NCBI GenBank assembly: GCA_038240665.1
Contig: JBBRGN010000268.1
Coordinates: forward strand, 1-6,627
DNA length: 6,627 nt
DNA from: Haliscomenobacter sp038240665
GTDB taxonomy: Bacteria; Bacteroidota; Bacteroidia; Chitinophagales; Saprospiraceae
Reading direction: 5' to 3'
Of this stretch, positions 1 through 6,208 are shown piece by piece. Position 1 is the stretch's first letter. Each line of letters opens with the position of its first letter. The position numbers and the translations under genes are program-made. The notes beneath the pieces were generated by a model. That model did no database searches and had not been told where the DNA came from. It saw nothing but the letters and a program-made list of their open reading frames with translations.

Positions 1-519
1 ACTGGAAAATACCATCAAGTCACAGCTACTTACGATGGTAGTTACTTAGCACTTTATTTGGATGGCGAGTTAGAATCTGCCATTCCCTTTACCGGAAAAA
101 TGAGAACCACTGCCCTACCCCTTTTTTTTGGGCAAATGTGGCCCGACAATGCACAATACAACTTTGCAGGCGTGCTGGATGAAGTACGCCTTTACAACTA
201 CGCGCTTACCCCCGACAAAGTAAAAGCGCTTTACCTGTCCAACTCGACTACCGCAACCCAGCGAATTCCCTTAACGGAACCCTTGCGGGTGATACCAAAT
301 CCTTTTTCCCATTCCATCCAAATTGAGGCTTCAGCATGGAAAAACGAACAGGGCATCCTGCAGCTTTTTGCAACAGATGGAAAAAAGATCAAGGAATGGA
401 AACTTGAATCCGTAGGCGCCAGCTCGCTGGATCTGTCCTATTTACCTGCCGGAACTTATTGGCTAACTGTATTCGCAAATGGGTTAAGCAAAGCCCAATT
501 GATTGTTAAACTACCTTAA
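1..519 (+). CDS. Secreted LamG-domain protein with T9SS type A sorting domain, 3' part only
   Basis: The frame is open from the first base and ends with TAA at 517-519, giving 172 residues of a protein whose start lies outside the window. Residues 1 to about 79 are the end of a LamG/concanavalin A-like jelly roll: a strand with Y-D-G, then L-Y-L-D-G, and the closing G-x-L-D-E-V-R-L-Y-N-Y-A-L-T helix-strand typical of Laminin_G_3. Residues from about 89 to 172 form a Por/T9SS C-terminal sorting domain: V-I-P-N-P-F at the first strand, L-Q-L-F-A-T-D-G-K-K in the middle, L-P-A-G-T-Y-W-L, and a short basic end K-L-P. The domain predicts Sec export followed by T9SS secretion and removal of the tail. 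It lies 11 bp upstream of another LamG/T9SS protein on the same strand, so co-transcription is likely. The TTG at 58 is not a real start, because homologous sequence continues upstream of it. Ligand and number of upstream domains cannot be seen. Confidence 0.9.
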   Translation, partial: TGKYHQVTATYDGSYLALYLDGELESAIPFTGKMRTTALPLFFGQMWPDNAQYNFAGVLDEVRLYNYALTPDKVKALYLSNSTTATQRIPLTEPLRVIPNPFSHSIQIEASAWKNEQGILQLFATDGKKIKEWKLESVGASSLDLSYLPAGTYWLTVFANGLSKAQLIVKLP

Positions 520-530
520 ATCAACAATAA

Positions 531-3500
531 ATGAAATTGTCATTACTGCCTTTTAAACTCTTCATGCTCAGCGTTCTTTGTGTAAGCGCGCTGTACGGGC
601 AAACCCCGGTGGCGAGTTACCCTTTTGATGGTTCAACAAGGGATATTTCGGTCAACCACAACTCCGCTGCGGTCAATGGAGCGGTATTAACCGCCGACCG
701 TTTTGGTTGGTCCAATAAAGCATTTTACTTTGACGGCGTGCAAAGTACCATGTTAGCCCCTACTTTAGTAGCTTTAAATACGCCAAAAACAACGGTAGCT
801 TTTTGGGTAAGAGCAAAAAGCTTACCAGGTCAAGGCGAAGTTTTTTTGATGTCTTTTGGCGGATGGCAAGAACGGTGGAAAATTTCACTGCCCGCACACG
901 GCAAACCCGTATGGACGACCAACCACACCAACGGCATTTCCGATATGGATTCTGGTGATGGCAATGTGGTGAAAGTTGGAGAATGGCGGCATTTTGCCTT
1001 CGTGCATGATGGCACTAAAGACCTCATCTACATGAACGGGGTAAAAGTTGCGGAAAAAGCCGTTGTCGGACTCCTCAACAATACGACTAAACCATTGGGT
1101 ATTGGCTTCAATGCTGTTGATGGTGGTAACTTCTTCAATGGCGATATCGATGAAGTAAACATTTTTGGTGATGCCTTAACTGCACAGCAGATTACGGCTT
1201 TGTATACAGCTCAAAATACCGCGCCCGTAGTAGCTAGTGGATTGGTGAGTTCTTATTCTTTCACCGGCAATTCCAAGGATGCCGGCGTATTGGCCAATGA
1301 TGCGGAAGGTAAAAACCTAAGCTTGAAAACCGATCGTTTTGGTTTTGGCAATTCGGCTTATTTATTCAATGGCGTCTCTTCTACATTAAAAGCGCCGGTT
1401 TCTTCGCCGCTCAACTCACCAAAAGCTTCGATCAGCTTCTGGGTGAATGTCAACAAACTACCTGGAACTGGCGAAGCCTTTATCCTTTCTCAAGGCGGCT
1501 GGCAGGAACGATGGAAAATATCCTTGCCTAGTCATGGCAAACCGGTTTTTACCACCAATGCTACCAGCGGGATTTCCGATATGGATTCCGGTGATGGTCA
1601 TGCCTTGGTTCCCGGAAGTTGGACGCATGTAGTGATGGTACATGATAGCTTAAAAGACATCATCTATCTCAACGGCGTTTTGACAAACTCCAAAACCGTT
1701 ATCGGTAATTTGAACACTACCAAGTATCCCTTGGGAATCGGTTACAATCCGATTGATGGTGGCAATTATTTTGATGGCTCCTTGGATGAGGTTCAGTTGT
1801 ACAACACCAGTTTAAGCGCTCAGCAAGTAAGCACGCTTTACACGGCGCAGTCGACTCCATCCGCTATCGCAGCGCCATTGGTAGCCGATTTCAAAATGGC
1901 TGGCAACCTAAAAGATGGTACCATTTACCAAAATGATGGCGACAATCGCGGTTCAACTCCAGTTACCGATCGCTTTGGTTTGGCCAATAACGCGGTTGCC
2001 TTCAATGGCAGTGCTGGGGTAGATGTAGACAACTCACCAGTATACAACAGCCCTACGACGACCATTGGATTTTGGATCAATATAAAAGAATTGCCTGGAA
2101 CGGGAGAAGTGTACATCATGTCGCACGGCGGTTGGCAGGAACGGTGGAAAATTTCACTGCCTGGTCATGGCAAACCCGTTTTCACCACCAATTATGTAGG
2201 CAGCATTTCCGATATGGATTCCGGTACCCCATTGTTGATAAATACCTGGACCTATGTGGTGATGGTACACGATGGCGCCAAGGACATCATCTATTTTAAT
2301 GGTGCTAAGGTAAATGAGAAAGTGGTAGCTGGAAATCTACATGCTACCAAATATGATTTAGCCTTTGGATACAACAACATCGATGGCGGCAACTTCTTGA
2401 AAGGCAGCCTGGACGATATTCAGTTGTACAACAAAGCCCTCACCGCAGCAGAGATCCTTACTTTGTACAATGCTCAAAAACAAGCCCCGCTTATCGCAGG
2501 TAATTTGGTAGCAGCGTACAATTTCAATGGCAACAGCGAAGATGCTACGCCTTACCACAACAATGCCACATTGGGTAGCGCTCAGTTGGACAAGGATCGC
2601 TTCAATAAGTCGAATCGCGCTTTGTTGTTGGATGGCAAAACGACCGAAGTGAGTGCAAGTAATTCAGCTCAGTTGAATTCTGACTATGCCACTGTGAGTT
2701 TCTGGACCAGAATCAATGCTTTGCCGGGCAATGGCGAAGCTTACCTGATGTCGTTTGGGGGCTGGCAAGAACGGTGGAAAATTTCCTTGCCTTCACATGG
2801 CAAACCCGTTTTTACCACCAATTATGTGGGCGGTATATCTGACATGGATTCAGGTGATGGCAATGCTTTAGTGGTAGGTGTGTGGACCCAAGTATCTTTT
2901 GTACACAACGGTGCTCAGGACAAAATTTACATCAATGGCAAACCGGTTGCTTCCAAAAATGTGGCTGGTATTTTAAACAAAACTACCAAGCCATTGGGGA
3001 TTGGCTTCAACGTGATTGATGGTGGATCTGTTTTAGATGGCTCTTTGGACGACATCCTTATCTTTAACAAGGCCCTAAGCGATGCCCAAATTGACTCCTT
3101 GTACAAAGCACAAGCTGCTGCGCCAACCCTTGGGGACGTATTGGCACCTGACGCCCCGCTTAACTTAGTAGCTGTAGCAAAAAATACAACCATTACATTG
3201 GACTGGCGTGATGGCACTGACAATGTAGGCGTTACCGCTTACAACGTTTTTCAGGATGGCAAAAAAATTGGAACCGTTACCCAATCAGCCGCTATCGTAG
3301 AAAAATTGAAGCCATTGACGAATATCGTATTTGGCGTAACCGCGCTGGATGCAGCCGGCAATGAATCTACCCTAACAACAGTTGGCGTAAAAACTGGCGA
3401 AGATGCCAGTCCAGACACTACGCCTCCTACCAAACCTAGCAGTTTGAAAGCTAGTGCGGGATCGCGTTCGGTCATCCTTTCCTGGAAAGCTTCTACTGAT

Positions 3501-4640
3501 GATCGTTTGCTAGCAGGATATGTGGTTTCAGTTGACGGCAAGTTCGTTGATTCTTTGAAGAGCGCTGCTACTTCAAAAGTAATTGCTGGTTTGGATCCCA
3601 AAACGCCCTATACCTTTGAAATCTATGCCTTTGACGGCGCAGGCAACAAATCAGCCATTGCCGATATCACCGTTACCACAACCGCAGAATTGGTGACCAG
3701 CGAACCTGGCTTAGTGGCTTGGTATCCATTTGAAGGTAATGCCAATGACGCTACACCATACAACAACCACGGAGTAATTGGCGGCGCGCCAATTTTTGAG
3801 ACCGTTACCAAACGTTTGCAATTGGGTGGAAAAGCCATCAAATTCCGAGGAAAACAAGATTCGGTGTTGGTTCCCAATGGTGTTCAATTAATTTCGGATT
3901 TCACCACGGTGAGTTTCTGGATCCGGGTAGACAGCATCAGCACCAAAGATGCCGAAGCTTATGTACTTGATTTTGGCCACTGGGATCAGCGTTGGAAAAT
4001 ATCGTTACCGCAACACCGCCGGATTGTATGGACAACCAACAGCAAAAACATCCAGTTTCCGAACTTCATTTCGGATATGGATGCCAAAGATGGCAACGAA
4101 TTGACCTTACGCGACTGGTGGCACGTGACCATGGTACACGATGGAAAAGATGATGCCATCTATATTGACGGCGCCGAAGTAAACCGTAAGCCAGCCGCTG
4201 GCGTGCTGAATCCAACAACCCGTTCATTGGGTATTGGCAACAACTCTACGGATGGCGGTCAGCACTTTATGGGTGCTTTAGATGAATTGAAGATTTACAA
4301 CAAGGCGCTTACCAGCAAAGAAATCGCCCAATTGTATCAAAAAGGAACTACCGGTTTGAAGGAAGTACAAGAAGACCTAAGTCGCTATATCGGTACGCCC
4401 TTTCCTAACCCCGCGGTTAGCGAGGTAACCATCAAACATTCTCTACCTAGCAATCAGAATTTGTTGGTACGGGTATTTGATTTGACCGGTCGTCAGGTAG
4501 CTGCTTACAACTTTGAAAAAGGCAGTTTGGTAACTGGTTCTCTTACGTTGGAAGTAGGCCATTTTGCTACTGGAACCTATTTGGCCAATTTTATTTTTGG
4601 CGGCAAAAACATGGGCTCGGTGAAGTTTGTGAAGGAGTAA
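531..4640 (+). CDS. Large multi-LamG / FN3 secreted protein with T9SS type A sorting domain
   Basis: The product has 1369 residues. Residues 1-23 are a Sec signal peptide (K2, hydrophobic L10-A20, likely cleavage before Q24). LamG-like modules follow at about 24-229, 236-441, 447-652 and 656-861, each opening with a V-(A/S)-x-Y/F-x-F/M strand and closing with D-(E/D)-(V/I)-x-(I/L)-(F/Y)-(N/G)-x-(A/S)-L plus a helix. Two FN3 domains lie at about 872-956 and 964-1050 (A-L-D-A-A-G-N and A-F-D-G-A-G-N turns). A fifth LamG is at about 1058-1271, and a type A T9SS sorting domain at 1285-1369 (F-P-N-P-A, F-D-L-T-G-R-Q-V, G-T-Y-L, K-F-V-K-E end). The first four modules share a strict core, W-Q-E-R-W-K-I-S-L-P, then H-G-K-P-V and S-D-M-D-S-G; module 5 has D-Q-R-W-K-I-S-L-P. 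No catalytic domain is visible, so adhesion or glycan binding at the cell surface is the best inference. ATG 531 is chosen because the signal peptide begins there; it has no Shine-Dalgarno, as is normal in Bacteroidota. The gap to the upstream paralogue is 11 bp, which suggests an operon. Confidence 0.93.
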   Translation: MKLSLLPFKLFMLSVLCVSALYGQTPVASYPFDGSTRDISVNHNSAAVNGAVLTADRFGWSNKAFYFDGVQSTMLAPTLVALNTPKTTVAFWVRAKSLPGQGEVFLMSFGGWQERWKISLPAHGKPVWTTNHTNGISDMDSGDGNVVKVGEWRHFAFVHDGTKDLIYMNGVKVAEKAVVGLLNNTTKPLGIGFNAVDGGNFFNGDIDEVNIFGDALTAQQITALYTAQNTAPVVASGLVSSYSFTGNSKDAGVLANDAEGKNLSLKTDRFGFGNSAYLFNGVSSTLKAPVSSPLNSPKASISFWVNVNKLPGTGEAFILSQGGWQERWKISLPSHGKPVFTTNATSGISDMDSGDGHALVPGSWTHVVMVHDSLKDIIYLNGVLTNSKTVIGNLNTTKYPLGIGYNPIDGGNYFDGSLDEVQLYNTSLSAQQVSTLYTAQSTPSAIAAPLVADFKMAGNLKDGTIYQNDGDNRGSTPVTDRFGLANNAVAFNGSAGVDVDNSPVYNSPTTTIGFWINIKELPGTGEVYIMSHGGWQERWKISLPGHGKPVFTTNYVGSISDMDSGTPLLINTWTYVVMVHDGAKDIIYFNGAKVNEKVVAGNLHATKYDLAFGYNNIDGGNFLKGSLDDIQLYNKALTAAEILTLYNAQKQAPLIAGNLVAAYNFNGNSEDATPYHNNATLGSAQLDKDRFNKSNRALLLDGKTTEVSASNSAQLNSDYATVSFWTRINALPGNGEAYLMSFGGWQERWKISLPSHGKPVFTTNYVGGISDMDSGDGNALVVGVWTQVSFVHNGAQDKIYINGKPVASKNVAGILNKTTKPLGIGFNVIDGGSVLDGSLDDILIFNKALSDAQIDSLYKAQAAAPTLGDVLAPDAPLNLVAVAKNTTITLDWRDGTDNVGVTAYNVFQDGKKIGTVTQSAAIVEKLKPLTNIVFGVTALDAAGNESTLTTVGVKTGEDASPDTTPPTKPSSLKASAGSRSVILSWKASTDDRLLAGYVVSVDGKFVDSLKSAATSKVIAGLDPKTPYTFEIYAFDGAGNKSAIADITVTTTAELVTSEPGLVAWYPFEGNANDATPYNNHGVIGGAPIFETVTKRLQLGGKAIKFRGKQDSVLVPNGVQLISDFTTVSFWIRVDSISTKDAEAYVLDFGHWDQRWKISLPQHRRIVWTTNSKNIQFPNFISDMDAKDGNELTLRDWWHVTMVHDGKDDAIYIDGAEVNRKPAAGVLNPTTRSLGIGNNSTDGGQHFMGALDELKIYNKALTSKEIAQLYQKGTTGLKEVQEDLSRYIGTPFPNPAVSEVTIKHSLPSNQNLLVRVFDLTGRQVAAYNFEKGSLVTGSLTLEVGHFATGTYLANFIFGGKNMGSVKFVKE
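600..3113 (+). repeat. Four tandem LamG-encoding repeats of about 630 bp
   Basis: Using the TGG of the conserved W-Q-E-R-W-K motif as an anchor, the copies sit at 864, 1500, 2133 and 2763, that is 636, 633 and 630 bp apart. A fifth, more diverged copy is anchored at 3981, after two inserted FN3 domains. Identity is visible in DNA as well as protein: bases 870-892 and 2139-2161 are identical over 23 nt, and copies 2 and 4 differ by about one base over the 27 nt coding for H-G-K-P-V-F-T-T-N. Flanking parts of each module differ much more. Copy 3 is shortened by two codons after S-D-M-D-S-G. This indicates internal duplication of a module, with either strong selection or gene conversion on the core. 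Confidence 0.88.
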
Positions 4641-4689
4641 ACTTGAGCCTTAAGGCTTTACGATAATCATAAATATTGTTAAGTTTTAA

Positions 4690-4737
4690 AAAGGAGTTGC
4701 GAACGTGATGTTCGCAACTCCTTTATTTTATTTTTTA
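4690..4737 (+). terminator. Rho-independent terminator of the LamG operon
   Basis: A perfect 15-bp inverted repeat, arms 4690-4704 and 4710-4724, encloses the loop GTGAT. It is followed directly by a T-rich tract, ATTTTATTTTTT (4725-4736). It lies 49 bp after the stop of the large LamG gene. The A-rich run before the stem could also make it work in the reverse direction, but no convergent gene is present here. Confidence 0.88.
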
Positions 4738-4757
4738 AAATGTTTTAAAAATAAAAT
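4725..4757. repeat. AT-only imperfect palindrome beside the terminator
   Basis: Bases 4725-4740 (ATTTTATTTTTTAAAA) and 4743-4757 (TTTTAAAAATAAAAT) are inverted copies around a TG centre, with one extra T in the left arm. The left arm overlaps the T tract of the terminator. It may be a second, AT-rich hairpin that helps release the transcript, or an UP-like element for the downstream promoter. It may also simply reflect low-complexity AT sequence. Confidence 0.5.
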
Positions 4758-4765
4758 AAAAAAAC

Positions 4766-4773
4766 TATTTTTG
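4766..4773 (+). promoter_or_regulatory. Candidate Bacteroidota -7 promoter element for the Rpn-like gene
   Basis: TATTTTTG fits the TAnnTTTG -7 consensus of Bacteroidota and ends 18 bp before the ATG at 4792. A start site would then fall near 4780, giving a short leader. No clear TTTG -33 element is present at the expected distance upstream, where the AT palindrome lies. In AT-rich sequence such a match can occur by chance, so this rests on position as much as on the motif. Confidence 0.4.
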
Positions 4774-4791
4774 AACTAAATAAACCCTGCT

Positions 4792-5790
4792 ATGTCTAAA
4801 CCCATCGATTACGACGCCTTGTTAAAAGGATTTTATTACTGATTTTTTTCCAGCGTTTATTGCCTATGCCGATCCTGAACTGGAAGCAGCCATTAATTGG
4901 GCGAGAGGGTATACTTTTTAGAACAAGAACTCATCAATGCCCTTAAAGAAAAGTTCAAAGTAAGCAGTAAACGAAAGCTTACAGATAAATTGGTTCGTGT
5001 TTACCTCAAAACTGGTCAAGATCAGCTGGTCTTTATCCACGCCGAGTTTCAGCATCAACCTCAAATAGGTTTTGCCCGTAGGATGTATGAATATCGAGCA
5101 CTCATCGGTTTGCGCTATGGTGTTGAAGACATTAGCGCCATTGCTGTTTTTACTGGTTTGCCGCCATCCCTTGATGAAATACGCTATCAAAAAACAACTT
5201 TCAAAACAAAGATTCAATACGATTTTGTCTGTATAGTCGCGGTACAACAAGAAGAACAAAGTTTAATCGATGCTTCTGGTAATCCATTTGCCATCTCCTT
5301 GCTTGCGGCACTGTACGTGAATCAAAGCAGAAAGAAACCTGAACTTAGGTTACAACTAAAAAGTAAGCTCTTTTCTTTAGCACGTTCCCAGAAAATACCA
5401 TTTGACAGAATTCTAAAATTGCTTATTTTTGTAAGGGACCTTGTAAACTTACCTCAAAATCTTGAGAATGAATTTAAGGTAACCCAGTTTTATTTAGATT
5501 TTCCAAAAACAGATGCTATGACCATTTCTGAAGGAACCAAAGACTTTGCTACCGGGCTTTATGAACATGTGTTTGGCTACGACCCGGCTAAGGAGCTTGC
5601 AGCAGAGAAGAAAAAAGTCTCAGAAGAGCGATAACGAACTGAAGAAGAGCGAAAACGAATCGACGAGATCATTCTTTTTCTTGCCAATAACTTAAAAATC
5701 CCTGCTTCCGAAATTGTTAATGTTGTGCAAAAAGACCTTACCTATATTGAGGCAATCTTAAATTCGCTAAGTGACAATAATATTCAATGA
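4792..5790 (+). pseudogene. Rpn-family PD-(D/E)XK nuclease/putative transposase, disrupted
   Basis: Joined across its lesions this reads as one protein of about 332 residues from ATG 4792 to TGA 5788-5790. It starts M-S-K-P-I-D-Y-D-A-L-L-K, switches frame near the AAAA at 4824-4827 into D-F-I-T-D-F-F-P-A-F-I-A-Y-A-D-P-E-L, and switches back at the T run 4915-4919 (Y-T-F-L-E-Q-E-L). After that it is open to a TAA at 5632-5634. Past the stop the same frame carries on with a charged heptad tail and an I-P-A-S-E-I-V helix. The N-terminal F-F-P-x-F, the T-D-K-L-V-R-V aspartate (4984-4986) and H-A-E-F-Q (E 5044-5046, Q 5050-5052) are family hallmarks of the PDDEXK_2/Rpn nuclease core. Family members are DNA endonucleases linked to RecA-independent recombination. 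The TTG at 4897 is only the first possible start after the second frameshift; it would drop the conserved N-terminus. Homopolymer sequencing errors could explain the two indels but not the TAA substitution. Confidence 0.82.
5623..5664 (+). repeat. 21-bp tandem duplication encoding charged heptads
   Basis: Two 21-bp units, 5623-5643 and 5644-5664, match at 17 of 21 bases and encode E-E-R-(stop)-R-T-E and E-E-R-K-R-I-D. The lysine codon AAA of the second unit is TAA in the first, so the premature stop looks like a single A-to-T change in a recently duplicated heptad. The repeat extends the coiled-coil-like tail (E-K-K-K upstream) seen at the C-terminus of many Rpn-like proteins. Confidence 0.7.
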
Positions 5791-5980
5791 TTGTCTAGTT
5801 TTGATTGTAATGTAAAATAAAAAGTTGTGAAAATTTTTATCAAAAACGTCTCTCCTTTTAAAGGTCACTAATGGAATAATTCAGCTTAGGATCCGGTTGG
5901 CATAATCCTTCATGGCGTTCTAGCTTAGCGATGGGTTAATACTAAAAAGCTCCCAAATTTTTCAAAGCTGCGTAAAAGCG

Positions 5981-6110
5981 GCATATTTTAAATTCAGGTC
6001 AATTTCTAATACGTCGTACCTACGGAGCTCATATGGTTTCCCGTTTTTTAATTGACCTGCCGCGCCTAGAGCGCTAAATCAATTCCTTAAAAAATATTTC
6101 CAAAATATGC
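5981..6110. repeat. 9-bp inverted repeat enclosing the inner inverted repeat
   Basis: GCATATTTT at 5981-5989 pairs with AAAATATGC at 6102-6110. Together with the 10-bp arms at 5995-6004 and 6050-6059 it makes a nested, two-level inverted structure of about 130 bp. The left outer arm falls in the 13-base interruption noted for the inner element. The arms are AT-rich, so this outer pair is weaker evidence than the inner one. Confidence 0.4.
5995..6059. repeat. 10-bp perfect inverted repeat with 45-bp spacer
   Basis: CAGGTCAATT at 5995-6004 is exactly complementary in reverse to AATTGACCTG at 6050-6059. The right arm continues as CCGC; the matching GCGG lies at 5978-5981, next to the left arm except for a 13-base interruption (5982-5994). 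The spacer contains TACGTCGTA and GGAGCTCATATG. The element could be a non-coding mobile repeat or an RNA hairpin; no transposase lies inside it. Function is unknown. Confidence 0.6.
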
Positions 6111-6121
6111 GTTCGTAATGG

Positions 6122-6146
6122 GGAAAAATAAGTGACAAAGCCACCT
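6122..6146 (-). terminator. Weak candidate terminator of the response regulator gene
   Basis: Read on the minus strand, AGGTGGC (6146-6140) can pair with GTCACTT (6136-6130) around a TTT loop, using two G-U pairs in RNA, and is followed by ATTTTTCC. It lies about 63 bp past the response regulator stop. The stem is short and the T run is five bases, so efficiency would be modest. Confidence 0.4.
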
Positions 6147-6158
6147 GATCTTCCCATA

Positions 6159-6177
6159 GTGTATAAAGCATATACAC
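6159..6177. repeat. 7-bp perfect hairpin downstream of the response regulator
   Basis: GTGTATA (6159-6165) and TATACAC (6171-6177) are perfect inverted copies around AAGCA. The hairpin is symmetric enough to form in either transcript. It is AT-rich and has no following T tract, so it is more likely a 3'-end stabilising hairpin or a chance structure than a terminator by itself. Confidence 0.35.
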
Positions 6178-6208
6178 ACGTTGTTTATTCAAAATCACAT
6201 TACTTTGA

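Larger units (their letters stand above)
5791..6208. other. 418-bp non-coding stretch between convergent genes
   Basis: No convincing reading frame is present: the ATGs at 5872, 5913 and 5931 meet stops within three codons, and the ATG at 6034 gives only 14 codons. The stretch lies between the plus-strand Rpn-like remnant and the minus-strand response regulator, so it need not hold promoters for either. It carries inverted repeats and weak hairpins, listed separately. The part from about 5930 to 6080 is dense in short palindromes (TACGTCGTA, GAGCTC, CATATG, AGCGCT), unlike the simple AT-rich parts around it. Confidence 0.7.

Noticed and set aside
527..559. Lipoprotein signal at Cys17 of the large protein
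   Set aside because: The residues before Cys (S-V-L) do not fit a lipobox and the hydrophobic stretch continues past it; ordinary signal peptidase cleavage near residue 23 fits better.
830..3877. Minus-strand and out-of-frame open frames of 61-116 codons across the large LamG gene
   Set aside because: They recur in matching places of the repeated modules, have no recognisable domains or signals, and lie opposite a clear coding frame.
600..4343. CRISPR-like or satellite array
   Set aside because: The regular spacing of about 630 bp is in frame and explained by repeated LamG protein modules.
4918..5259. Minus-strand open frame of 113 codons opposite the Rpn-like gene
   Set aside because: The plus strand carries the conserved nuclease motifs here; the antisense product has no recognisable feature.
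4897..5634. A 245-residue gene starting at TTG 4897
   Set aside because: Family-like sequence (F-F-P-A-F and Y-T-F-L-E) continues upstream in shifted frames to the ATG at 4792 and downstream past the TAA. The open frame is only the middle part of a broken gene.
5854..5864. CCTTTTAAAGG palindrome as a terminator for the Rpn-like gene
   Set aside because: The stem is only five base pairs with a one-base centre and no following T tract.
6034..6078. 14-codon frame M-V-S-R-F-L-I-D-L-P-R-L-E-R with GGAG upstream
   Set aside because: It lies across an inverted repeat arm, is very short, and Bacteroidota rarely use Shine-Dalgarno signals; the GGAG is part of the palindrome GAGCTC.
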